A stretch of DNA of 64,000 nucleotides, taken from NCBI RefSeq assembly GCF_030122845.1, contig NZ_CP126084.1, forward strand, positions 4,798,501 through 4,862,500, written 5' to 3'. The position numbers were made by a program, and so were the translations under genes. The first letter of the stretch is position 1, and every line of letters begins with the position of its first letter. The stretch comes from Paenibacillus woosongensis (GTDB taxonomy: Bacteria; Bacillota; Bacilli; Paenibacillales; Paenibacillaceae). Positions 17,234-25,741 of the stretch are shown one piece after another. The notes under the pieces were generated by a model that made no database searches, had not been told where the DNA came from, and was given only the letters and a program-made list of their open reading frames with translations.

Positions 17234-17376
17234 TTTAATCGGTTGGTTCGATAGGTTAGTTCGATGGGTTAGTTCGATGGGTTAGTTCGATGGGTTAGTT
17301 CGATGGGTTAGTTCGATGGGTTAGTTCGATGGGTTGGTTCGATGGGTTAGTTCGATGGGTTAGTTCAATCGGTTTG
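17234..17376. repeat. 13-bp tandem repeat (minisatellite)
   Basis: The unit TTCGATGGGTTAG occurs in nine tandem copies from 17247 to 17363, mostly perfect, with diverged units on each side (17234-17246, 17364-17376). The sequence is unrelated to the 12-bp repeat at 11286. The lack of spacers excludes a CRISPR. Confidence 0.95.
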
Positions 17377-17805
17377 CGGGAAGGGGCGATAAGTTGATGT
17401 CAGTGGTAGCTTGAGGCTATGGCAACGGCAGAATTGAGGATGCATGGAATGAAGCAGAGCAGGATGAATGAAACGGATAAATTATAATAGAATTATGAAA
17501 TGCAATAGGTTGAAGTGATTGGAATAAGTCGGATTGGAGTGATGGGGAGGAATTGTAACATCACATGCTGCTGAATGAACGGATATAAGCGATGCGGAAC
17601 TTATCATATATGATAACAATTGGATTTACTGTATCTATTTTAAAGAAAGTACTCGATGAAAAGAAATTAATTGGATTCATGGTGCTTAAATCAGTTACGA
17701 CAGTACCTTTTACATTTTTAAGCCATTTTAAATACTCCAAATCCAGCTAAATTCAGCCTACCATGAAATTAAGTTAAATTAATTGCAAGAAATCCATTTA
17801 AATTA

Positions 17806-17960
17806 CCGTTATACCGTTCCGTATACCATTATGCCGTTATGCCATTATGCCGTTATGCCGTATGCTGCTATACCCCTATGCCGTTTGTACCGTATGCTGC
17901 TATACCCCTATGCCCCTATGCTCATATGCTCATATGCCCCTAAGCTTCTATGCCATCATA
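17806..17960. repeat. Degenerate tandem array of TATGCC-type units
   Basis: Short units of the form TATGCCGT or TATGCCCC recur with drift through this stretch. It also holds two near-identical longer copies of CCGTATGCTGCTATACCCC. The period is irregular, so this is an old or fast-drifting minisatellite. Confidence 0.8.
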
Positions 17961-18074
17961 CCACTCCCCTTTTTAACTAAGCCTCCCATCCCCTGCAGAA
18001 AATAATATATTCCATATCTGTACCGCTAGCTAAATGCGGCACATATTCGTATAATGGTGATATACATGACGAAG

Positions 18075-18110
18075 AACGTCCTGTCCCTTTAAAATGGGCA
18101 GGGCGTTTTT
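18075..18110 (+). terminator. Hairpin plus T run in front of the nuclease-like gene
   Basis: Arms 18076-18087 and 18096-18106 pair (one bulge, one G-T) and are followed by TTTTT. A TATAAT lies 20 bases upstream (18050-18055), so a transcript of about 50 bases could end here before reaching the gene at 18167. That would be an attenuator or a small RNA. A related hairpin in inverted orientation is at 19494-19536. Confidence 0.65.
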
Positions 18111-18166
18111 GCATGCTTTAGTGTGCATTCTAATATCCATCAAATTTTATCGGGAGGCAGGTAAAC

Positions 18167-18838
18167 ATGGAATTCGAAAAAGCCCACGGGCAGTTTATTA
18201 ACAATCATATTTCGCGCCGTAAAGGAGAACGTAGAGCTCGTCTTGAGAGAGGCCACAGACACGGAGAGACACTCTTCCTGAAAAATGTCTGGTGGCCCCT
18301 GTATAGGAACCTCGATTATCTTCATCCCGAGTACGAGGTCCCAGACTGGCGCGGGCGTTCCTACTTCGGTGATTTCGCCTTTTTACCAGGGCATTTAAGA
18401 TTCATATTTGAAATTAAAGGCTATGGTTCGCATGTTACCGAGATGGATCGGACCAAATACAGTAATGAATTGAATCGCGAACTCTACTTGCAATCACTGG
18501 GCTACCGAGTAATATCGCTGGCATACGATGACGTTGCCAATAGGCCCGATATATGCCGCAACTTGCTGCAGTTGCTTTTCAGCCGTTACCTGATACAACA
18601 ACAGCCTCTTGAGCCAAGCGCTTTGGAAGAAGCAGCAGTTATTCGCCTATGCCTAAGTTCTATCCAGCCCATCCGCCCCAAGCAAGTAGCAGCTCATCTT
18701 TGTATCGATCATCGTACGGCAATTCGGATTTTACGTTCACTAACTCAAAAAGGCTGGCTTCGCCCCATTTACTCCGGCGCAGGATTGCGCGTCCATCAGT
18801 ATGAACTCATTAGAAACGCTTGGGACTTAATAAACTGA
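18167..18838 (+). CDS. Lone PD-(D/E)XK nuclease-like protein with C-terminal winged helix
   Basis: The 223-residue product resembles the DUF559/Vsr-like endonuclease fold. It has Asp 69 in GDFAF, then Glu 82 and Lys 84 in FEIKGYG, then RTKYSNELNRELYLQSLGYRVI, a helix-strand pattern typical of these enzymes. Residues about 155-215 look like a winged helix-turn-helix (IRPKQVAAHLCIDHRTAIRIL). GGGAGG precedes the ATG. No methyltransferase, helicase or partner gene is adjacent. It is alone on the plus strand between repeat-rich spacers and between two inverted related hairpins. A DNA repair or defence nuclease or a DNA-binding regulator are possible; I cannot assign the function. Confidence 0.8.
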   Translation: MEFEKAHGQFINNHISRRKGERRARLERGHRHGETLFLKNVWWPLYRNLDYLHPEYEVPDWRGRSYFGDFAFLPGHLRFIFEIKGYGSHVTEMDRTKYSNELNRELYLQSLGYRVISLAYDDVANRPDICRNLLQLLFSRYLIQQQPLEPSALEEAAVIRLCLSSIQPIRPKQVAAHLCIDHRTAIRILRSLTQKGWLRPIYSGAGLRVHQYELIRNAWDLIN

Positions 18839-18892
18839 CTTTATGTTTTACCTGATCTAAGATATCAGCTTGCGGTACGTGTAACCTGCTAT

Positions 18893-19050
18893 TATAACCC
18901 GACTCTTATGACCTGCTGACCTGCCCCTTACGACTTACTAATTCTGATGATTCACCTAGTCTTATCATTCACTTAATCTTAATATCACTGACTCCTATGA
19001 CTTATTGACCTACAACTTACTAACCCTTATAACTTACTGAGCCTTATGAA
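18893..19050. repeat. Degenerate array of CTTATGACTTACTGACC-like units
   Basis: Units such as CTTATGACCTGCTGACC, CTTACGACTTACTAA, CCTATGACTTATTGACC and CTTATAACTTACTGA recur at irregular spacing. This is the fourth distinct repeat family in the 11-19 kb interval. Confidence 0.7.
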
Positions 19051-19493
19051 AAACATGGATCGAACCGACCTGACTCTCTTCCATAGTCGAAATGTTAGAT
19101 TTAGATGGATTGCCCGTATCTATTTTAGCCTTATACCATGACTTAGATAAAATAGCTGGGTTTCGTGTATCTGCTGCATTGATTTTTGGACTTACTTCCT
19201 TATCCAACTCATATTAACTACATGAATTCCAGCAAATCACACACTCCACGATAATGTTCAAATTTTAGATACAGAAAATCCAGCTATTTTTGCGAGCTAT
19301 CCTCCAATAAATCCGGCTAATTGCGAATCATTTTCGAATCGGCGGCGTACAGTAGTTTGTATACCAAAACTTGTATTTTTAAGTAGTCACTAACTAGTTA
19401 TACCAACAGCGGCTTGCGGAGCGGTTAACAACAACGGTTAGCGGATAGGCCAACTGTAGTGGTTGCCACGTCTAGCAGGCCGGCTGAAAAACA

Positions 19494-19536
19494 TAAAAAA
19501 ACGCCCTGCCATCTTTTAAAATGGAAGAACGTTTTT
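19494..19536 (-). terminator. Terminator of the TolC-like gene
   Basis: Arms 19501-19512 and 19521-19532 pair with one mismatch and are flanked by A6 on the left and T5 on the right, so it can act in both directions. It lies 40 bases beyond the stop of the 19576-20922 gene. Its reverse complement resembles the hairpin at 18075-18110, including GGCAGGGCGTTTTT. Confidence 0.8.
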
Positions 19537-19575
19537 CATGGCCGGGTCTGTCATGTGCCCCCACCACATTACTTC

Positions 19576-20922
19576 TTACATAATGAAGCCTTCTTCAAGC
19601 GCATCTACGGAACGCTCTACTACGTATAGCTGAATTCGAGCCAGCTCCTTCGCCAGTTCCTGCTGCGTCAACATGAATGCTGACTTGTCATAATCATGGC
19701 GAGAGATTAATCCATTGTCGAATCGCTTTGTCATGTGTATATTATCTTGCTTTGCGTTATTATAATCGTTTACTGCATTTTCGTAAGCCTTATAAGCCAA
19801 ATCTGCATTACTGTACAGTTCATCGATTTTTTTGTTAAGCTCGATCCGCGTTTTTTCAGCCTGCTGCTCTGCAATACGCACATTCAATTCCAGCAGATCT
19901 TCCTGGTCCTCATTGGTAGTACGGGTATGACTCTCTTGATGTTTTGCCAAAATGATGGAGTTCCATTGCCGCTTCATTTCAAATGATTTTTCCAATATAC
20001 GCTCCCGCTTCAATTGGCTGATCGGCTGCGGGGTGAACTCCGGCAGATCTGCCAGCTCGATATTGGGATCATAGACGATGCCAAGGTCAAAACTTAACTG
20101 GACTAACGCCAATTCATATTTGTTTTTTAGCCCATCCAGCTGCTGCTCCTGCTTTTGAATTTCCCTTTGCGCTTCAGTAACCTTGACCGCCGAAGCCATG
20201 CCCATCTCCTGCAGCAGTTCGGCTTTTCTCAAGTCGGCCTTCAGGACCTCCAAGTACTTTTCGGCCACAGTCCGTTGTTTGTCGAGCGAGAGCAGTTCCG
20301 CATACTGTGAAGTCACTTGCAGCTTAATTCCTATGCGAGCTTCCTCCAAATCAAGAACTGTATTGGCCTGCTCCATCTCAATCTGCTTTAAAGCAAGAAT
20401 CAGCTGGTCGCGTTGCCCTTGCAATTGTTTGTTCATGGCATCGGCAATATTGCCAACACCATTCAATAACTGATTCACAACCATATTCGTTTCTAGCGTC
20501 GGATACAAGGATGGCAGCATCTCCTCCGGAATCTCGCCATATTTCTCCTGAATCTCCTCAATGGATTCCGGTAATGTATAGGAGCTTCCCGCCCCTCCGC
20601 TGGCATTATTGAGCTCTTTTTGCTGTTCTTTAAGGCTTCCTTCATTTAATTTTACAGCCGTCAGTTTTAAAGTTAATAGTCTGTAGTTCAATGAATGATC
20701 TAACGATAACTTCAACACCGTATCCAGATCCAGGCGCTTAATGGGCATTAGGGTGCCCGAATCGATAAAGGAATCCTTTAATACCTCTTTGAGAGTCGCT
20801 TCCTTCCCAGTACGAATCGTGTTGTCTTCGTCCGTACTGGCGGCATGGACTGCTACCGGCCCCGCTGATAAAAGACTCAAACACAGCAGTGACGATATCA
20901 TTGCCGATAGACTTCTTTTCAT
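19576..20922 (-). CDS. TolC family protein
   Basis: The 448-residue exported protein has a signal peptide (KRSLSAMISSLLCLSLLSAGPVAVHA, split as KRSLSAMISSLLCLSLL and SAGPVAVHA) and then almost only long amphipathic helices with coiled-coil character (LDLEEARIGIKLQVTSQYAELLSLDKQ, split as LDLEEARIGIKLQ and VTSQYAELLSLDK). Repeats of the TolC/OEP type are visible: LDLDTVLKLSLDHS at the front and a second helical half after about residue 270. In diderms TolC forms the outer-membrane exit duct; this host is expected to have no outer membrane. The start at 20922 is set by GAGAGGTAA. It is divergent from the adaptor and RND pump genes, so a shared function is likely. Confidence 0.88.
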   Translation of the reverse strand: MKRSLSAMISSLLCLSLLSAGPVAVHAASTDEDNTIRTGKEATLKEVLKDSFIDSGTLMPIKRLDLDTVLKLSLDHSLNYRLLTLKLTAVKLNEGSLKEQQKELNNASGGAGSSYTLPESIEEIQEKYGEIPEEMLPSLYPTLETNMVVNQLLNGVGNIADAMNKQLQGQRDQLILALKQIEMEQANTVLDLEEARIGIKLQVTSQYAELLSLDKQRTVAEKYLEVLKADLRKAELLQEMGMASAVKVTEAQREIQKQEQQLDGLKNKYELALVQLSFDLGIVYDPNIELADLPEFTPQPISQLKRERILEKSFEMKRQWNSIILAKHQESHTRTTNEDQEDLLELNVRIAEQQAEKTRIELNKKIDELYSNADLAYKAYENAVNDYNNAKQDNIHMTKRFDNGLISRHDYDKSAFMLTQQELAKELARIQLYVVERSVDALEEGFIM

Positions 20923-21013
20923 AGAAAAATTACCTCTCTCTCCCAAATCAGACTAGTCATATCGCTCCCATAATATCATCAGAAAATGGAGAAATCAACT
21001 TTTGGACCTTCGC

Positions 21014-21048
21014 TTGACAAGCGCGCCACGACTGGGTTACTTTAAAGT
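21014..21048 (+). promoter_or_regulatory. Promoter and possible operator of the RND efflux operon
   Basis: TTGACA at 21014-21019 is a perfect -35 box. The best -10 candidate, TACTTT at 21038-21043, is weak (18-base spacer). It overlaps a perfect 10-base palindrome ACTTTAAAGT (21039-21048), a plausible operator for the TetR-type regulator encoded at the end of the operon. The operator role is inferred. Confidence 0.5.
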
Positions 21049-21091
21049 TAAAAAATTTACTAGGGGATAAACTTAGGAGGAGAGGAACGGG

Positions 21092-22498
21092 ATGAAAGGA
21101 CGTTGGCCGGCTCTATTTTTAGCCATTTCAATGATGATGATTACAGCAGCATGCGGTTCAGCTGATAAAGGGACGGCATCAGGAGAAGTAGCAACCGCCG
21201 TACAGGTCATTACCATTAAGAAAGAACCTCTGAATGCAGAGTACAATTTCTCGGGAACGCTGAAGCCGGAACAGGAGGCAAGCATTTCCTTTCAAGTTGC
21301 GGGACAGATTGAACAGACGCTAGTGGAAGCAGGCGATCCTATTAAAGCAGGGGATGTCCTTGCTGTCATTGATGATGAGAATGCGCAATTGCAACTGAAG
21401 CAAGCGCAGAACGGCGTAGCTCAGGCCGCTGGCCAGCTCAGCGCCGCCAAAGCGGGGGTAGAAGCAGCACAGGCCCAGGCCAAAGCGGCCAAGGCGCAGC
21501 TGGATACAGCCGAGGCCAACCTTACTGCCGTGGAGAAAGGTGCCTCCGCCCAGAAGCTTGCTCAGACCCAGAATGCAGTCGCTATGGCGCAGAGTGCCTA
21601 CGACAAATTTTTGGCAGATGAAGAGCGTTATGCGAATCTTTATTCTGCCGGCCTAATTTCGCTGGATGATTATGAGAAATTTCAACTGCAGCTTAAAGAT
21701 GCCGAAACATCACTGGAGAACGCCAAACAAGTGCTATCCGAGCTGACCGAAGGCGCTACTGCAGAGCAGCGCAAGTCGGCACAGGCTGGAGTTGAACAGG
21801 CCAAAGCCGGCAAAAGCGCAGCCGAGGCAGCCGTAGAGCAAGCCAAAGGCGGACAAATGCAAGTACAAGCGGCATACGACCAGGCTATGATCCAACTGGA
21901 GCAAGCCCAACTGGCATTAAGCAAAACAAAACTGACCGCTCCGATAGACGGTGTTATTTTGAGTAAAAGGGCAGTCGTTGGCCAAATGGCTCCCGCTGGA
22001 GCCGAAGCCTTTGTCATCGGCACGATCGACACACTGATGGTTCCGATTGCCGTTCCAAGCGAGCAAGCAGACCAGTGGAAACCAGGACAAGTGGTTGCAC
22101 TTGAACAGAACGGAAGCAAACGGCAAGGCACTGTCATAAGAGTCTCCCCTGCAACCAATCAAGGAACAGGAACATTAACCGTAGAAGTGAGCGTTCCTAA
22201 TCCTAAGCAGGATTGGATTCCAGGACAAGTGGTTCGTGTAGGCCTATCATCCGCCGGGCAGGAAGGTATTTTTGTACCAGCCGGAGCAGTAGTTAGTAAC
22301 GGTCAGGAACCTTATGTGTTCAAACATGTCAACGGCAAAGCCGTCAAAACGGTGGTCGAATTAGGTGCTCGTATCAGCGAGGATAACCGCTTGAGCATTG
22401 CCTCGGGGCTTCATGAGGGTGATGTCGTTGTCAGCATCGGAGCAGATCGCTTATTTGACGGAGACACGATTACGGTCGTGGAGGATAGTGCAAAATGA
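21092..22498 (+). CDS. RND efflux adaptor (membrane fusion) lipoprotein
   Basis: This HlyD/AcrA-type adaptor bridges the pump and, in diderms, a TolC channel. The 468-residue precursor has a lipoprotein signal (MMMITAAC, lipid Cys 21). It has a biotinyl-lipoyl half (GQIEQTLVEAGDPIKAGDVLAVID), quoted as GQIEQTLVEAG and DPIKAGDVLAVID, a long Ala/Gln-rich coiled-coil hairpin (residues about 95-270), the second lipoyl half (TAPIDGVILSKRAVVGQMA), and a beta-barrel and membrane-proximal end. GGAGGAGAGG lies upstream of the ATG. The stop overlaps the RND gene by 4 bases (ATGA). Confidence 0.92.
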   Translation: MKGRWPALFLAISMMMITAACGSADKGTASGEVATAVQVITIKKEPLNAEYNFSGTLKPEQEASISFQVAGQIEQTLVEAGDPIKAGDVLAVIDDENAQLQLKQAQNGVAQAAGQLSAAKAGVEAAQAQAKAAKAQLDTAEANLTAVEKGASAQKLAQTQNAVAMAQSAYDKFLADEERYANLYSAGLISLDDYEKFQLQLKDAETSLENAKQVLSELTEGATAEQRKSAQAGVEQAKAGKSAAEAAVEQAKGGQMQVQAAYDQAMIQLEQAQLALSKTKLTAPIDGVILSKRAVVGQMAPAGAEAFVIGTIDTLMVPIAVPSEQADQWKPGQVVALEQNGSKRQGTVIRVSPATNQGTGTLTVEVSVPNPKQDWIPGQVVRVGLSSAGQEGIFVPAGAVVSNGQEPYVFKHVNGKAVKTVVELGARISEDNRLSIASGLHEGDVVVSIGADRLFDGDTITVVEDSAK

Positions 22499-25400
22499 TC
22501 GAATATACCATACGCAAAAGAAAGATTACCCTCTTATTATTTATCATTTTAATTATATTCGGTATTTTTAGCGCGACTACGCTCCCCCGTCAGGATATGC
22601 CTGACGTCGTGTTGAAGCAAGCTGCGGTCATCACTGTTTTTCCGGGAGCTACGCCAGAGCGGGTAGAGCAGTCGGTTACTAAAATTTTGGAACAGACGAT
22701 CAAGCAGGTTGAAACGATCGAAACGATTGAATCGACCAGCTCAAGCGGCGTTTCCTCCATTATGGTATATGCTTATCCGGATGCAGACGCTGCTGCCACA
22801 TGGGATCAATTGCGAAAAAAGGTGGAGGATGCCACCGCCGATTTGCCCAATGGCGTTCATAAACCTATTGTTAACGACGACCTGATCTCCTCCTTCATTG
22901 GTTCCTATGTAATCTCTGCCGATAATCCAGATACATTGTATGCTCTCAGTGATCTCATGATTGAATGGCGGGATAAGTTACGCCAGGTGAGCGGCGTTGC
23001 AGATGTTAAGATCGAAGGTATTCCTGAAAAGGAAGTGAGCATTAAGGTCGACCTTCAGAAACTAGAGCAATACGGCATTCCTTGGGAGCAGGTTGTGCAA
23101 GCTGTAACCAACATGAATAACCGTACACCGATTGGCTCGCTGGATTATGACTCTCGCAGCTATGATTTGGTCGTCTCTGATATTGCTGATGTCAAAGAAC
23201 TGAATGAAGTACTCATTAGCAGAACGCAGACCGGATCTCCGGTATATTTAAAAGATGTCGGTCAGGTTCAGCTGGCGGACATGAAGCCGACCTATCTTGC
23301 TTATTACAACGGGCAGCCTGCCATCTCCATTAATGTGTCCGCACAGAGCGGTTCGGACGTGCTGACCATGGATAAATTGATTTCTCAGAAGCTGGATGAG
23401 CTTAAGGGAAGCTTGCCCAGCAACGCTCATTTTTCTCCGGCCTTTGGTCAAAAGGAAGTCGTCAGCAAAATGTTCAGCGAGCTGCTTCAGGAGATGCTGG
23501 TCGCCATTACTGCTGTCATTTTGGTCTGTACATTAGGGCTTAATCTAATGACGTCGCTCATCGTGGCGGCGGCGATACCGATTTCCATAGCGATAGGCAT
23601 GATCGCGATGCCTTTCACCGGAATTACGATCAATGAAATTTCTATCGTAGCTTTGATTATTGTACTAGGGATTCTGGTCGACGATGCCGTCGTGGTCAAC
23701 GACAATATCGAACGCAGATTAAGCGTGCTGGGGGAAAGTCCCGAAGTCGCCTCAATCAAAGGGGCAAAGGAAGTATCCGTATCTATCCTGACTGCCACCC
23801 TATCGACCATTTTTGCATTTGCACCATTGCTATTTTTAACCGGGGACATCGGTTCCTTTATTAAGCCGCTTCCTATTGTCATTTCCTGCTCCATGTTCGC
23901 TTCCATGATTATGTCGCTGACCATCATACCGATCTTCCGCCAGTGGCATGAGAACCGACGCAGACAACGAGCAGCCAGTAGCAGAGCTGCAGATGAAGAA
24001 GTCACAGATCAGCCGCATAACCCTTCTTCAGAGGAGGCAAAACCAGCCGGCTTGCTCGGCAAACAAATTCAATCGTTAACCAAATGGTATTCCGGCACTC
24101 TGGTCCCGAAAGTGCTTAAAAAGCCTAAATTGTACGCAGGCATAGGCCTCCTGATCGGTACAGCCTCCTTCAGTTTGGCTTTGATTACACCGGTTGATTT
24201 GTTCCCTGAGTCTGAGGATCCTTATGTCAGCATTAATGTAGAAATGCCTGTAGGTACATCCTTCCAGGAGACTCAGCGTATGGTGAACAATATATCCCAG
24301 TGGGTAGAGAAGCAGCCCGAGACTGAGTTTGTCAGCGTGGGTGTAGGCGGCAAGGCTCCCCAATTATATTCTGACATTACCAATGCCCTTGCCTCTTCAG
24401 CTTCTGTCGGACAGATTTCTGTTATTGGCAAGCCGGGTTTATTTAAATTAGATACAACCGTCTCCGCTTGGGAAGCGGAGCTGAAGCAGCAATTCCCAGG
24501 CGCAACAATTTCGACCCATGTCTCTAGACTCGGAATCCCCGTAGGTTCTGCGGTTTCCGTCCGGATTGCCGGTGAAGATCTGGGTACGCTGCAAAAGCTA
24601 TCACAGCAATTAAAAGAGAGAATTTCCAAGTTAGACGGCGCCACTGGAATCAAAGACAATTTCGGAAACCAGAGCTATACGCTAGAATTTGAAGTTAACA
24701 ACCAGGCCATGGACGAATATATGATCGATTACAGTACGCTGACGCAAACACTGCGTCTCATGGGCGATGGACTTGACATCGGTGACTTTGATACGGGCAA
24801 GCAAATCGTCGATATCAATTTTCAAGCTTCGACTCAAGGGGCAAGTCCCAACGAATTGTTCCAGCAAATCTTTATTACCAATAAACAAGGGGTCCAAGTT
24901 CCTTTAGCACAGCTAGCTGAAATGAAGTCGTCATTTACAACGCAAAAAATTCAGCGTTATAACCTTGAACGTATGATCACAGTGGAAGCAAATGCGGTTG
25001 GAAAGACAGCATCTGAGCTAAACGCCGAGGTACGCGCTATTCTGAATGACATGGTTATTCCAAATGGGTATTCGATTGAATTTGGCGGTGAAACTTCAGA
25101 TCAGGCGGATATATTCGGGGATTTGGCTATACTGTTCGTCGTCGTCATTTTCTTAATCTTCATTATGATTACGATCCAGTTCTACTCCCTATCGGCACCG
25201 ATTATTATTATGACCACGGTATATCTGGCTGCCGCCGGCGGAATCATTGGAATCTTTGTCTCTGGATCTTCCATTGGGTTCATGAGTATTATGGGGATCA
25301 TTTCACTAGCGGGTATTGTCGTACGTAACGGGATTGTCTTCCTTGAATTTATTGAGGATGCGCGGCGGGAAGGAATCGGTTTGTACGAAGCGGTCATCTC

Positions 25401-25665
25401 AGCAGCAAGCGCTCGTTTCCGCCCTATCGTGCTCACTTCGTTTACGGCCATGATCGGAATGCTGCCATTGGCGATTACAGGAAGCATCTTGTTTAGACCT
25501 ATGGCTTTCACCATTATATTTGGATTGATGTTCTCGACCGTTCTAACGCTGGTCGTCGTGCCTTCCATATACATGGTAGTCGCGAATTGGAAGGACAACC
25601 GGCGTAACCGTAAACAGACTCCAGACCCATCTATCTCTACAGCTACAGATAGCGTCTCCATGTAA
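22495..25665 (+). CDS. RND family efflux transporter (AcrB/SwrC-like)
   Basis: This is a proton-driven efflux pump of the RND superfamily, 1056 residues, the normal length for the family. It has TM1 at the N-terminus, a large extracytoplasmic loop, the TM2-TM6 block with the TM4 proton-relay motif (ILVDDAVVVNDNIERR), a second large loop and TM7-TM12. In B. subtilis the relative SwrC (YerP) confers surfactin resistance, so lipopeptide or other amphiphile export is plausible. It is translationally coupled to the adaptor gene and followed by a TetR-type regulator. The substrate is unknown. Confidence 0.94.
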   Translation: MIEYTIRKRKITLLLFIILIIFGIFSATTLPRQDMPDVVLKQAAVITVFPGATPERVEQSVTKILEQTIKQVETIETIESTSSSGVSSIMVYAYPDADAAATWDQLRKKVEDATADLPNGVHKPIVNDDLISSFIGSYVISADNPDTLYALSDLMIEWRDKLRQVSGVADVKIEGIPEKEVSIKVDLQKLEQYGIPWEQVVQAVTNMNNRTPIGSLDYDSRSYDLVVSDIADVKELNEVLISRTQTGSPVYLKDVGQVQLADMKPTYLAYYNGQPAISINVSAQSGSDVLTMDKLISQKLDELKGSLPSNAHFSPAFGQKEVVSKMFSELLQEMLVAITAVILVCTLGLNLMTSLIVAAAIPISIAIGMIAMPFTGITINEISIVALIIVLGILVDDAVVVNDNIERRLSVLGESPEVASIKGAKEVSVSILTATLSTIFAFAPLLFLTGDIGSFIKPLPIVISCSMFASMIMSLTIIPIFRQWHENRRRQRAASSRAADEEVTDQPHNPSSEEAKPAGLLGKQIQSLTKWYSGTLVPKVLKKPKLYAGIGLLIGTASFSLALITPVDLFPESEDPYVSINVEMPVGTSFQETQRMVNNISQWVEKQPETEFVSVGVGGKAPQLYSDITNALASSASVGQISVIGKPGLFKLDTTVSAWEAELKQQFPGATISTHVSRLGIPVGSAVSVRIAGEDLGTLQKLSQQLKERISKLDGATGIKDNFGNQSYTLEFEVNNQAMDEYMIDYSTLTQTLRLMGDGLDIGDFDTGKQIVDINFQASTQGASPNELFQQIFITNKQGVQVPLAQLAEMKSSFTTQKIQRYNLERMITVEANAVGKTASELNAEVRAILNDMVIPNGYSIEFGGETSDQADIFGDLAILFVVVIFLIFIMITIQFYSLSAPIIIMTTVYLAAAGGIIGIFVSGSSIGFMSIMGIISLAGIVVRNGIVFLEFIEDARREGIGLYEAVISAASARFRPIVLTSFTAMIGMLPLAITGSILFRPMAFTIIFGLMFSTVLTLVVVPSIYMVVANWKDNRRNRKQTPDPSISTATDSVSM

Positions 25666-25673
25666 TCGGCGGC

Positions 25674-25705
25674 CTCACTTGCAAATTTACAGATTTGCAG
25701 GTGAG
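25674..25705 (+). other. Hairpin between the RND gene and the TetR-type gene
   Basis: Arms CTCACTTGCAAAT (25674-25686) and ATTTGCAGGTGAG (25693-25705) form a stem of 13 pairs including two G-T. No T run follows, so this is more likely an mRNA processing or stability element, or a weak pause, than a full terminator. Confidence 0.55.
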
Positions 25706-25741
25706 GTCACCGCTACTTACTTTAACGAAAGGAACCCTTAA

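Larger units (their letters stand above)
16997..18166. other. Long AT-rich intergenic region with two minisatellites
   Basis: Nearly 1.2 kb without a supported gene. It contains the probable promoter of the glycosidase gene near its left end, a 13-bp tandem repeat (17234-17376), dispersed motif copies at 17620-17646 and 17730-17754, a degenerate short repeat (17806-17960), and a -10-like TATAAT at 18050-18055 just before a terminator hairpin at 18075-18110. Short frames across the repeats show only repetitive residues and no ribosome site. Confidence 0.7.
18839..19575. other. Intergenic region with degenerate repeats
   Basis: About 740 bases without a supported gene. It holds a degenerate repeat (18893-19050), several copies of the dispersed motif (19107-19130, 19151-19173, 19264-19290, and weaker ones near 19214 and 19307) and the terminator at 19494-19536. 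Confidence 0.7.

Noticed and set aside
17234..17376. CRISPR array
   Set aside because: Units are contiguous with no unique spacers and no cas genes are nearby; the same applies to 11286-11429.
18167..18838. Restriction-modification system
   Set aside because: The gene is nuclease-like but there is no methyltransferase or specificity subunit beside it.
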